NCBI RefSeq assembly: GCF_008629695.1
Contig: NZ_VWSH01000001.1
Span: 25,893 to 89,892 of the forward strand
DNA: 64,000 nucleotides
Reading direction: 5' to 3'
Source of the DNA: Taibaiella lutea
Lineage (GTDB): Bacteria > Bacteroidota > Bacteroidia > Chitinophagales > Chitinophagaceae
Below the pieces are notes generated by a model. It did no database searches. It was not told the DNA's origin and saw nothing but the letters and a program-made list of their open reading frames with translations. The position numbers were made by a program, and so were the translations under genes. Below, piece by piece: positions 34,712-42,591 of this stretch; the first letter of the stretch is position 1; each line of letters opens with the position of its first letter.

Positions 34712-35019
34712 ATTAATAGCAGCACTCTATTGACACCTTTGGAAGCATTGAAGTTCTTTGCGGCTATAGAATAGATAATAGAACTGTCTCCATTTGCTTT
34801 CTTTATAAAAAGTTTTAAGTAAAGATTTATCTCCCGTTCATTGTCTGAGATGAAGTATATATCCTGATATAAGTTGGCTCCATCTATATATACCCAGTCA
34901 CAATGGACTTTTGATATACCGATTATTGAAGCTGGCAAGTCTATTTGAGCATACATATACCCGCTATTGCCTGAAATGGCAATAAGGAACAATAGGATAT
35001 AAGGAATTACATTCTTCAT
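34708..35019 (-). CDS. Small secreted protein, unknown
   Basis: 103 residues with a signal peptide-like N-terminus (MKNVIPYILLFLIAISGNSGYMYAQ, cleavage after about 25). The mature part is beta-rich (QDIYFISDNEREINLYLKLFIKK). No family recognised. The gene overlaps the next one by 4 bp and so forms a two-gene unit. The AT-rich gap upstream gives no clear promoter. Confidence 0.55.
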   Translation of the reverse strand: MKNVIPYILLFLIAISGNSGYMYAQIDLPASIIGISKVHCDWVYIDGANLYQDIYFISDNEREINLYLKLFIKKANGDSSIIYSIAAKNFNASKGVNRVLLLI

Positions 35020-35802
35020 TCAGTAATAAGGGTAGTTAAAACGTCATCCAAAACAGGCAAATTTTAAAAAATGCATAAAAAAGCAATTTTTAGCAATATC
35101 TAAACATATTTTGAATAAAATAACAATACTTAAATTATTTAACAAAAGATTATCTATTCATTAAACATACTATTAAAATATTAAATGCAATAAGGGACAC
35201 AATAATGAATAGTTGTGTAAAACAAATAAAAATTATACTTATTGAACTGACAATCAAATAATTTTTCTTAAAAAAATACAATTTTATAGATTAAGAATCA
35301 TCACTTTATTCCTGTTTTAAAATAATTTAAGTAAAAAAAAATTAATTATACAATTTAAAATTAAAAAATGCATAAATTTTTTAATTAGCGTTGCACAACA
35401 ATAGAGATTTCAGAATGCATACTATAGTGCCACTCTACAATTATATAACATTGTTATATATGTCTTAAGGAAAGTAAAAACGCTTGATTTCTATAAATAA
35501 TAATAGTGAAAGGTTAAAGAACCAAGGGCATAAAATAAGGACGTATTTATGTATGCCTTTTGTATTCCGCGTCACTTTATTTCATGTTCGAACAGAGCGC
35601 AGTAATGAATGACAATAAGCCGGAGCTTGTTGCAAGAGCATTTAGGATTTACAATGGATTGCATTGAAGGATTCCAGCAAAAAGTCAGCTATTTAGCTTG
35701 AAACAGGAAGTAACAAATCAAGACTTATTATTATCGCTTCAATGTGGCTAGAATATCTTTCCGAAAAGAAATATTTGCAAATACATGCAAGACAAAAAAA
35801 AG

Positions 35803-35834
35803 GACAAGTTTAGATTTCTCTAACTTGTCCTTTT
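35803..35834. repeat. Copy 1 of a 32-bp terminator-like direct repeat
   Basis: The sequence starts GACAAGTTTAGATTTC and ends TAACTTGTCCTTTT. The arms GACAAGT-TAGA and TCTA-ACTTGTC pair, with one T bulged, between an A-run and a T-run. The identical 32 bases occur at 41367-41398 in the same orientation; beyond them GTGA and CC..GG positions still match. See copy 2. Confidence 0.8.
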
Positions 35835-36015
35835 TGTGAACCCCTTGGTACAAAACTCTAATCATTTTATAGAAGATTTGAAATTGTTAGCGAGAATCAA
35901 ATCAAACCCATAATCTACATTTGTAATAATTTTCTTTTTGTCGGATGATTTCTAATAAAGGTAACGTTCACGATTGTTCTCCGACTTTTGTAACACGGTC
36001 ATTTTTCCTTGTCCA

Positions 36016-36045
36016 AATAATAGTAACAATGATGTTGCTATTATT
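36016..36045. promoter_or_regulatory. Candidate operator upstream of the SDR gene
   Basis: Inverted repeat with arms AATAATAGTAACA and TGTTGCTATTATT around 4 nt, one mismatched pair (T/G), ending 9 nt before the ATG at 36055. It could be a repressor site or a hairpin over the start. No adjacent regulator gene of the HxlR/TetR type is present. Confidence 0.45.
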
Positions 36046-36054
36046 ATTATAAAA

Positions 36055-36804
36055 ATGGACAAATTAAAAAACAAAGTTGCCGTAATAACAGGCGGTAGCA
36101 GTGGGATTGGTCTGGCGACGGCCAAAGAATTTATCGCAAACGGTGCAAAAGTTGTAATTTTTGCCCGAGGCAAACAAGCCATCAGTGAAGCTGCAAGCGA
36201 ACTTGGACCAAATAGTTTTGCTGTACAAGGAGATGTTTGCAATCAATCAGATTTAGACAAATTATTCGATGAAACACAATCAAGATTTGGCAAAATTGAC
36301 ATCTTATTCGTAAATGCTGCACAAGCAAAACTGGCAACGATTGCAGAAACAACAGAAGCTTTTTTTGACGAAATGATAGATATAAATTTCAAAGGAGCTT
36401 ACTTTACACTTCAAAAAGCTATTCCTTATTTAAACAATAATGCATCTGTAGTCATTACAACATCCTGGTTAAATAGTATTGGTTTTGGCGGTAGCAGTTT
36501 ACTAAGTGCCAGCAAAGCGGCTTTACGTTCTGTTGTCCGAGTTGCATCCGCCGAATTAGCGGAAAGGGGAATCAGAGTAAATGCCGTAAGCCCGGGAGCT
36601 ATAGGAACACCACTTTGGGGGAAAATCGGTTTACCTGATGATGTATTAAAAGCGGCAGGTGAAGCTATTACAAATCAAATCCCGGTTAAACGTTGGGGAC
36701 AACCGGAAGAAATTGCTAAAACAGTACTATTTCTTGCTTCTGATGATTCGTCCTATATTATTGGTAACGAATTGACAGTAGATGGAGGTTTAAGGCAAAT
36801 TTAA
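36055..36804 (+). CDS. SDR-family oxidoreductase, catalytic Tyr replaced
   Basis: 249 residues from ATG 36055; an upstream ATG at 35974 would add an implausible extension. Classical SDR motifs are present: VITGGSSGIGLATA (cofactor), NAA at about 87-89, Asn about 110, Ser137, AVSPGAIGTP and the SYIIGNELTVDGG end. At the YxxxK position the sequence is GSSLLSASKAALRS. Lys154 is kept but residue 150 is Leu, not Tyr. The cofactor region looks intact. Either the enzyme is inactive, it uses another residue, or it belongs to a subfamily with this change. It is followed by a terminator and then the sigma-factor gene. Confidence 0.9.
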   Translation: MDKLKNKVAVITGGSSGIGLATAKEFIANGAKVVIFARGKQAISEAASELGPNSFAVQGDVCNQSDLDKLFDETQSRFGKIDILFVNAAQAKLATIAETTEAFFDEMIDINFKGAYFTLQKAIPYLNNNASVVITTSWLNSIGFGGSSLLSASKAALRSVVRVASAELAERGIRVNAVSPGAIGTPLWGKIGLPDDVLKAAGEAITNQIPVKRWGQPEEIAKTVLFLASDDSSYIIGNELTVDGGLRQI

Positions 36805-36814
36805 GTTATAAATT

Positions 36815-36850
36815 AACCAAAGCAAACTTAATGGTTTGCTTTGGTTTTAT
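36815..36850 (+). terminator. Terminator after the SDR gene
   Basis: Arms AACCAAAGCAAAC and GTTTGCTTTGGTT around TTAATG, followed by TTTAT. It ends about 10 nt before the sigma-factor start, so that gene has little room for a separate promoter unless it lies in the hairpin region. Confidence 0.85.
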
Positions 36851-36859
36851 TAAAAATAA

Positions 36860-37732
36860 ATGGATAATCCTTTTCAAATAGACTATACAGACGAAGTAGA
36901 TTCGGACTTGGTAAAATCAGCAATTGGTGGTGATAAAAAGGCATTACAAAACCTGATTGTCAGACATCAATTGTTCATTTACAACCTTGCGTTAAAAATG
37001 ACAAAAAGTGTTGAAAATGCTGAAGATTTAACGCAAGAAGTATTTATAAAAGCCATTACTGCATTATCAAAATTTGAAGGAAAAAGTAAATTCAGAACCT
37101 GGTTATATAGAATAACTGTAAACCACTTTTTAAACACAAAAAAGAGTAAAGCCGAATTGAAAACAATAGACTTTGAAAGCTATTTCAATTCAATTGACAA
37201 TATTCCGGCTCAGGAACTTAATGCAACGGAAGAGACTGAACTCACAGATACAATAGAAGAAATCAGAATAAGCTGCACAGCGGGAGTGTTGCTTTGCTTA
37301 GACAGGGAACAAAGAATGGTATACATACTGGGCGAAATGTTTGACATTAACCATAATTTAGGTTCAGAAATTTTAGGAATTACAACAGGTAATTTTCGCA
37401 TCAGGTTAATGAGAGCAAGGCAAGACTTATATAATTGGATGAATAAGCGATGCGGCTTGGTAAATAAATCCAACCCTTGCAGGTGTGCCAAGAAAACAAG
37501 GGGATATATTGACGCAGGAATTGTTGATCCTGACAATTTAGTATTTAACACTCGCCACAAAAGAAAAATATACGAACTATCACAACAAAAGGCTATTTTA
37601 ATTACGCATACAGTAGAGGATTTACATAGAAATATTTTTCGACAACATCCGCTTCAAGAACCTTTAACATCAACAAAAATAGTTAACGAAATCTTTAATA
37701 ATAATCTAATAAAATTAATACTGAACTCATAA
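36860..37732 (+). CDS. ECF-type RNA polymerase sigma factor with C-terminal extension
   Basis: 290 residues. Sigma-70 region 2 spans about 28-100 (LIVRHQLFIYNLALKMTKSVENAEDLTQEVFIKAITALSKF, then KFRTWLYRITVNHFLN), and region 4 about 120-200 (RISCTAGVLLCLDREQRMVYILGEMFDINHNLGSEILGIT). The C-terminal extension (about 205-290) starts with RCGLVNKSNPCRCAKKTRGYI, a Cys-rich CxnCxC block that may bind zinc and act as a built-in regulatory domain, as in other long ECF factors that lack a separate anti-sigma. No anti-sigma gene is adjacent. Targets may include the SDR and flavin reductase genes nearby. Confidence 0.88.
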   Translation: MDNPFQIDYTDEVDSDLVKSAIGGDKKALQNLIVRHQLFIYNLALKMTKSVENAEDLTQEVFIKAITALSKFEGKSKFRTWLYRITVNHFLNTKKSKAELKTIDFESYFNSIDNIPAQELNATEETELTDTIEEIRISCTAGVLLCLDREQRMVYILGEMFDINHNLGSEILGITTGNFRIRLMRARQDLYNWMNKRCGLVNKSNPCRCAKKTRGYIDAGIVDPDNLVFNTRHKRKIYELSQQKAILITHTVEDLHRNIFRQHPLQEPLTSTKIVNEIFNNNLIKLILNS

Positions 37733-37829
37733 ATGGTTCAGATATTATCAGCTCTTCAAATATCTCTATCAGATATGCCTTGAACAGAAGTACAATACCT
37801 TAAAGAATTTGTAATAATTCTGTGTTTTG

Positions 37830-38390
37830 CTAAAGATTTTGCTTCTTAAACTTTTCATGCCTGTCGACCTGTTTCCCCGAAATCATAAATATGCCTTCGC
37901 CGCGATAATGGACGGTTTTCGGAAACTTCGGAGACACTGCTACATGAGCCTTAACTACCTCCAATACGAAGAAATTATATTTGTCAAGCATATGCCCATC
38001 GACAACTTTGCATTCGTAGTTGGCATAGCATTCTTTAATCAACGGAGCCTTGACCATTTCAGCTTCTTCCGCAGTCAGTCCAAATTCAGCGAATTTATCC
38101 GTAACGGCGCCGGTCGTGTTTCCTATTCCGATTATCTCATCCAGCAAATCAACTATAGGAATATTGATGACACACTCCTTGCTCTTCCGTATCATTTCGT
38201 AACTGTGATTCGCCGAGGTTATCATACAGCCGATCAGTGAAGGTGAAAATTCCAGGACGGTGTGCCAACCCATCGTCATAATATTGTTTGTCCCCTTCCA
38301 TTTTGAACTGACCAGAACGATTGGCCCAGGTTCGAGGAACCTTCTGATTTTATCTACAGGGAAATCTTCTTTTTTATAGGTACGTTTCAT
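37830..38390 (-). CDS. Flavin reductase family protein
   Basis: 186 residues, FMN-binding split-barrel domain of the flavin reductase type (about residues 15-165). Visible parts are EPGPIVLVSSKWKGTNNIMTMGW (start of the barrel), SANHSYEMIRKSKECVINIP (flavin phosphate contact region) and AHVAVSPKFPKTVHYRGEGIFMISGK. Such proteins reduce or bind FMN or FAD. It is convergent with the sigma gene, with a 97-nt gap. Upstream lies a decayed SDR gene on the same strand, possibly once its partner. Confidence 0.88.
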   Translation of the reverse strand: MKRTYKKEDFPVDKIRRFLEPGPIVLVSSKWKGTNNIMTMGWHTVLEFSPSLIGCMITSANHSYEMIRKSKECVINIPIVDLLDEIIGIGNTTGAVTDKFAEFGLTAEEAEMVKAPLIKECYANYECKVVDGHMLDKYNFFVLEVVKAHVAVSPKFPKTVHYRGEGIFMISGKQVDRHEKFKKQNL

Positions 38391-38410
38391 ATTTTAACTA
38401 TAATTGAAAA

Positions 38411-38633
38411 TTACAAATTCATTCCACCGGAAACTTCAATCCTTTGTCCGTTAACCCAACGTCATTCTTCGGAATAAAGAGATAACAACAGGGCCGATAT
38501 CATCCGGCAAACCCATGTCGTTTAAAATTGGTAGAGCTTTCTGCGTTAAAAAAAGAAAATGCCTTTCAAATTAATGTTTTTGCCAAGTCCACGGCTACCG
38601 CCGGTTACCAGTGCTATTTTATTTTGTGTTCAT
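38411..38633 (-). pseudogene. Decayed SDR oxidoreductase gene
   Basis: Reading the minus strand in shifting frames gives KIALVTGGSRGLGKN (cofactor loop) directly joined to INLKGIF. Next come TQKALPILND and GLPDDIGPVV, and finally VNGQRIEVSGGMNL before a TAA at 38413-38411. These are the start, middle and end of a classical SDR of about 250 residues, here squeezed into about 220 bp with at least one large internal deletion and frameshifts. No intact frame remains. Confidence 0.8.
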
Positions 38634-38744
38634 AGCTATATAACACAAAACAGACGTTAATGTTAAAGATACCCGGGGCAAACAAAGGAGCGCAATAGCA
38701 GTTATTCTTACATACAGGATTTTTAAACTATTTTTTCATGGTGA

Positions 38745-39092
38745 TTATTCGTTTCCGGATTGGAGCTGCAATTGAAATTGCTGATTAGGATTGGTGCAAT
38801 CATATGATGCAGACCAGAGAAGCGGCGCAGGCCCGTAATCATTTATGGCCGTATTGCCGATAGCATAACCTGAGGCAGGATTTTTTAAAATACAATATAG
38901 TTTATCAGGGGATGGCATATACACCATTAGCTCAAATATGTAGACGTTAGGATTTGGATTTGGAGTATAGTTACTACCACCTACAAAATGTTCCGGCTCA
39001 GAAATAAAGTAATAGTTGTTTTGCCCCGCTATCAAACTGGGCCCCTCCAGTAATATCTGATTGCCAGGTTTATTATTATAGTATGACGGCAT
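38745..39092 (-). pseudogene. C-terminal fragment of the split gene (115 aa frame)
   Basis: A 115-residue frame opens at ATG 39092 but stays open upstream to about 39186, reading INPNASDSYSYSAHYDLQLPL before the ATG. This suggests it is the downstream part of the gene at 39173-40099. It is beta-rich and ends LLWSASYDCTNPNQQFQLQLQ, a WxxxxxxxNQxF pattern like ricin-type lectin repeats. It might still be translated as a separate protein, but the upstream open frame argues that it was cut off by the 17-bp duplication. Family unknown. Confidence 0.55.
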
Positions 39093-39172
39093 CAGGTACG
39101 AATTTTGAGACAGCGGTAATTGGAGATCGTAATGTGCCGAATAACTGTAACTATCTGAAGCATTAGGATTGA

Positions 39173-40099
39173 TTAATGTAAAGGATGGATTAATGTAAAG
39201 GATGGATTAGCCGAGTTAGGCTTTTGTTCATTAGCATTCATATTACCTATTAGGTCAATCAAATAGCTACATAGGCTTTGTGGTGCATTAATGAGACATG
39301 GTCCTATTACCGTGGTAACATAAGTGCTTGCTACGGGATTGCTGACTTCCGCCAGCATAGTTGGCCCTGTTATAGTACTTGTGAAAATCTCGTGGAAAGT
39401 TTCGTCGGTAAACTCGCTGAGCCAAATTTGTTGGTTTGATGCATTACTTAGACAGGTATATACCTGATTAGCCGTGTTGGTTATACTTGCTATCATCATG
39501 CTAACGGCAATTGATAAATTAACCTGGGCCTGCACAAAATCGTAAAAACCTTGTCCTTGGGCTCCTGTGCCATCGCTGGCAATTGCAAATGCCTGACACG
39601 ATGTATTTACCCCGGGCGCCGGGGCAGTTTTTGCTTGTAAAGTTTGAATAGTTACATCAGCACCATACGTTGCGATAAGCAAATCATTTATTGCGCTTTG
39701 ATAATCAGGCTGATTAAGGGTAGAGGCGCCCGGTGAAAGAAAGGTGCACATGGAAACTATTTGTTCATAATCCAGATTTGCAGCGGGCTGTGCCAACATG
39801 CTTTGCATGCCTGTTATGGTACTTGTTATATTAAAACACTCTTCTTGATATACTACTGAAGAGGCAAGATTTTTGATATAGTTTTGAAGGCTGCTCATTT
39901 GGGTGGATAATTGATTTAAGGCAGCTGTATAATTTGGTGTTGGGACTGAATTGCCCATTAGTTGATTGAAAAGTGCGTCCGCAAGATCGGCAATGCCGGA
40001 AAATTCATCGCCGCATATAAGGCCTAATGCCGTCGAAAATAAGGTCTCGATGGTTTGTGTATCTTTCAGGGCGCTACTCGCAGATGTTTGGTTTAGCAT
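39173..40099 (-). CDS. Unknown helical protein, probably truncated by a 17-bp duplication
   Basis: 308 residues, no signal peptide or clear membrane span, rich in long amphipathic helices (residues 20-130: ALFNQLMGNS, YTAALNQLSTQMSSLQNYIKNLASSVVYQE). It has five or so Cys and ends FTLIHPLH just after two tandem copies of AATGTAAAGGATGGATT (plus strand 39175-39191 and 39192-39208), each 17 bp, which moves the frame. Without the repeat the frame would run into the 38745-39092 fragment. A helical bundle followed by a lectin-like beta part resembles some pore-forming toxins, but this is pattern-level inference only. Confidence 0.55.
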   Translation of the reverse strand: MLNQTSASSALKDTQTIETLFSTALGLICGDEFSGIADLADALFNQLMGNSVPTPNYTAALNQLSTQMSSLQNYIKNLASSVVYQEECFNITSTITGMQSMLAQPAANLDYEQIVSMCTFLSPGASTLNQPDYQSAINDLLIATYGADVTIQTLQAKTAPAPGVNTSCQAFAIASDGTGAQGQGFYDFVQAQVNLSIAVSMMIASITNTANQVYTCLSNASNQQIWLSEFTDETFHEIFTSTITGPTMLAEVSNPVASTYVTTVIGPCLINAPQSLCSYLIDLIGNMNANEQKPNSANPSFTLIHPLH

Positions 40100-40309
40100 A
40101 AAAAATAAGAAGTTTTAGTCGTGATAAAATAACTTTTTAGTGAGTGTGAAAGCAATTTTTGCAGAACAAAATACGGAAAGGATGAAAATTAATCTGTACA
40201 AATTGATGCAGGTTATAAAAATTCATTACCAAAACGGCAAATTGTATGCAGCTATTAAAATTAGCTTTCTCGTTGAAGTCATTTTATTTAGTTTTATTCA
40301 TTTAAGTCT

Positions 40310-41131
40310 ATGGAAACGATTAGCATATTGGGCTGTGGGTGGTACGGTAAAGCACTTGCGAAATCTTTATTAACGCAAGGATATCACGTAAAAGGATCCA
40401 CGACATCAGAGGCGAAAATGGCTGATCTCAGAGATGCAGGCATCGAAGCATTTAAGCTTAAACTTGATGAACATTTCAATCTTGAAACCCGCCCGGATTT
40501 TTTTGGTTGTGATATCCTGGTTATATGTTCCAATTCTAAAATGGATGGATTGATATATCTTTCAGCATTGGATAAACTCTGTTTTGCCCTGCAGGACTTT
40601 GGCGTTTCAAAAGTAATCTTTGTTAGTTCTATCAGTGTATACGGTGATTCAAATTCTGTTGTAGACGAAATGAGTCATCCAATACCTGATAAGGCTTCCG
40701 GTATGATATTGATTAAGGCGGAAACTATGTTTATTAATTGTCCTTATATCACTGCGTGTATTATCCGTTTTGGAGGTTTGGTTGGACCGGGGAGGATGCC
40801 GGGAAGGTTCTTTTCAGCAAAAAAAAATGTGCCGGACGGAATGGCCCCCGTAAATATGATCCATCTGGAAGATTGTATCGGCATTACCAATTGTATAATC
40901 AAAGCAGGCGTACCTGAAATGACAATCAACGCTGTTTCACCGGATCATCCTGAAAGGTCAGATTTTTATTTAAAGGCAGCCCTTGCCGAGGGTTTAATTG
41001 CTCCTACTTTTGTGCCGGAGCTCAAAAGCTGGAAACAGGTAAACAGCATCTATGTCAGCAGCTATTTTAATTATCAATTTAAAGTTAGCAATTGGTCTGA
41101 ATGGCTTGAAAGGACAAATAGGAATAAGTAA
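40310..41131 (+). CDS. NAD(P)-binding epimerase-like protein (YeeZ-like)
   Basis: 273 residues. The Rossmann start is METISILGCGWYGKALAKSLL with GCGWYG in place of GxxGxxG, a pattern typical of the YeeZ-like branch of extended SDRs. The central part shows KVIFVSSISVYGDS and CIIRFGGLVGPGR. The family's Tyr-x-x-x-Lys is replaced here by MILIKAET (Lys kept). The C-terminus NSIYVSSYFNYQFKVSNWSEWLE is family-like. The function of YeeZ-type proteins is unsettled; related ones act on nucleotide sugars. It is transcribed away from the 39173 gene with a 210-nt gap. Confidence 0.8.
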   Translation: METISILGCGWYGKALAKSLLTQGYHVKGSTTSEAKMADLRDAGIEAFKLKLDEHFNLETRPDFFGCDILVICSNSKMDGLIYLSALDKLCFALQDFGVSKVIFVSSISVYGDSNSVVDEMSHPIPDKASGMILIKAETMFINCPYITACIIRFGGLVGPGRMPGRFFSAKKNVPDGMAPVNMIHLEDCIGITNCIIKAGVPEMTINAVSPDHPERSDFYLKAALAEGLIAPTFVPELKSWKQVNSIYVSSYFNYQFKVSNWSEWLERTNRNK

Positions 41132-41366
41132 AAAAAGAGGATTATACAGAATATTGCTATCCTTTATAATACCTCAACTGCCAGAGTTAATTGTGATTGT
41201 AGAAACAGCCTTTACCCTGAGTCCGCCATGTTGATAAGTGGCAACTCTTCATTGATTAGCTACCAGCTTCTGTCCGGGATGTTCTAAAGGAAGAAAGAAA
41301 TTCCAAAGGCTTAAATAGGCAAGGATTATCTGCCTGTTTAGGCAGCTCGTTAGAAGGCAAAAAAAA

Positions 41367-41398
41367 GACAAGTTTAGATTTCTCTAACTTGTCCTTTT
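41367..41398. repeat. Copy 2 of the 32-bp terminator-like direct repeat
   Basis: Identical to 35803-35834 over 32 bases, same orientation, again with an A-run before and TTTT after. Beyond it the copies share GTGA and a CC..GG pattern. The two copies are 5.56 kb apart and bracket the SDR, sigma, flavin-reductase and epimerase genes. They could be ends of an inserted segment or two copies of a mobile terminator. Confidence 0.8.
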
Positions 41399-41508
41399 CG
41401 TGATTCCGCTGGACTCACACCTTAAGTGGTAAGTAGCACTAAATCAATTTATTATGTTGGTCATTTTAACGTGGTCACCATTTTGGTCACCATTTTTTTT
41501 GACTTTAA

Positions 41509-41658
41509 ATGTATTATTTTGAAGAACTATTGGAAAACAAAATTACAAAACTAATCAATCATTTCCTTAAAATTCGTCGAAAATATTTCGCCTTTTCAGT
41601 AGAGCTAAAGCGGGAAAAGTCGTACTTCTTTCTCGATAGTTTATTGAATATCAATAAA
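41509..41658 (+). CDS. Small open frame, 49 aa, doubtful
   Basis: Frame starting MYYFEELLENKITKLI and ending FLDSFIEYQ. It is charged, helical and Lys-rich. It follows a T-run after the GGTCACC repeat. No family recognised; it could be a remnant of a larger gene. Confidence 0.2.
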
Positions 41659-42591
41659 TTCATGGAAGCAAAAATTTAGGTTTTAACAATTAATAGCTAA
41701 TGTAGAATGATGAAGAGGTCGGGAATATTTACGACCTCTTTCATTGAATTTCATTTTTACAAAAAAACATGTCTTAATATTCGCAATTGGTTGGGTGACA
41801 ACATTGCTTTCATATAAAAGTATTTTGATATAAATTATGCGTAATCATCATTTTTCTTTTGTAACATTTGGCTCATTTTGTCGTATAATCTATGACACCA
41901 AGTATGGCAAACATAATTTGCAACCACAATTTTGACAACGCTTACTCCACCGCTACGAGTCATAACCACTTGAAAATTCATTAGATAATTATCCTGTTTG
42001 TCAAGCATTCAAAAAATCGGGATTGAATCTTCGAGGCTATCAATGGAAAATTCAGGATTTCCAATAAGATAATGTTCAAAATCGAGGAAGCAAAAGTGAC
42101 GGCAAACTAATCTAATAAATCAGGCACATATTTTTGTTCTTATTATTACCTTAAATCACTTTTTATAAAAAGAGGATTGCTAAATTTCTAACCCTTGTTA
42201 ATTTTTTATTAAAGCAGGAACGCCAAATTTCCGAAATTTGTTAGGCTGCTATTTTATGAAAACAAATAATTGCCATACGGAGTTTCCTCTGCTTGTCATC
42301 GTATAATAAAAATTTTAAACAGTGGTTTTCTGTATTTTTTAGGATAGCATTTCTTATTGTTCATTTTTTCAATAACTATTTCAAGTGCTCATCTGCATCT
42401 TTATATAACTCCCCTGATATTAATTCTGATATTTCGAAATTGCACAACGGGTATATCTTTTGAAGATCTGGGATATGAATGAGATTCTTTTGAAAGTAGA
42501 AAAGGTTATTAAGGAATAGTAGATCATTCATTTTGTATATAGATTTCCGAGTACTTAATACTTTTTTCTTAACAAATAAAAACAACTCAAC

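Larger units (their letters stand above)
35020..36054. other. AT-rich intergenic region, about 1 kb
   Basis: Very AT-rich, with no intact gene. It holds a perfect palindrome TATATAACA-T-TGTTATATA at 35442-35460, a terminator-like repeat at 35803-35834, and a second inverted repeat at 36016-36045. A 27-codon frame at 35585-35668 (MFEQSAVMNDNKPELVA) looks like a chance or remnant frame. No promoter for the SDR gene was identified with confidence. Confidence 0.6.
41132..42591. other. Intergenic region of about 1.5 kb with a repeat and remnants
   Basis: AT-rich and without an intact gene. It contains terminator-like repeat copy 2 (41367-41398), a double GGTCACCATTTT (41474-41500), a 49-codon frame (41509-41658) and a block around 41880-42040 that gives broken zinc-finger-like fragments on the minus strand. 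A minus-strand frame at 42376-42531 (51 codons, starting MNDLLFLNNL) overlaps nothing but has no recognisable family. This looks like a site of past insertion and decay. Confidence 0.5.

Noticed and set aside
35585..35668. 27-codon frame in the AT-rich gap
   Set aside because: Too short, no promoter or start context and no family pattern.
41880..42060. Transposase remnant with CxxC motif on the minus strand
   Set aside because: Only short broken frames with a CQNCGCKLC pattern; not enough to name an insertion-sequence family.
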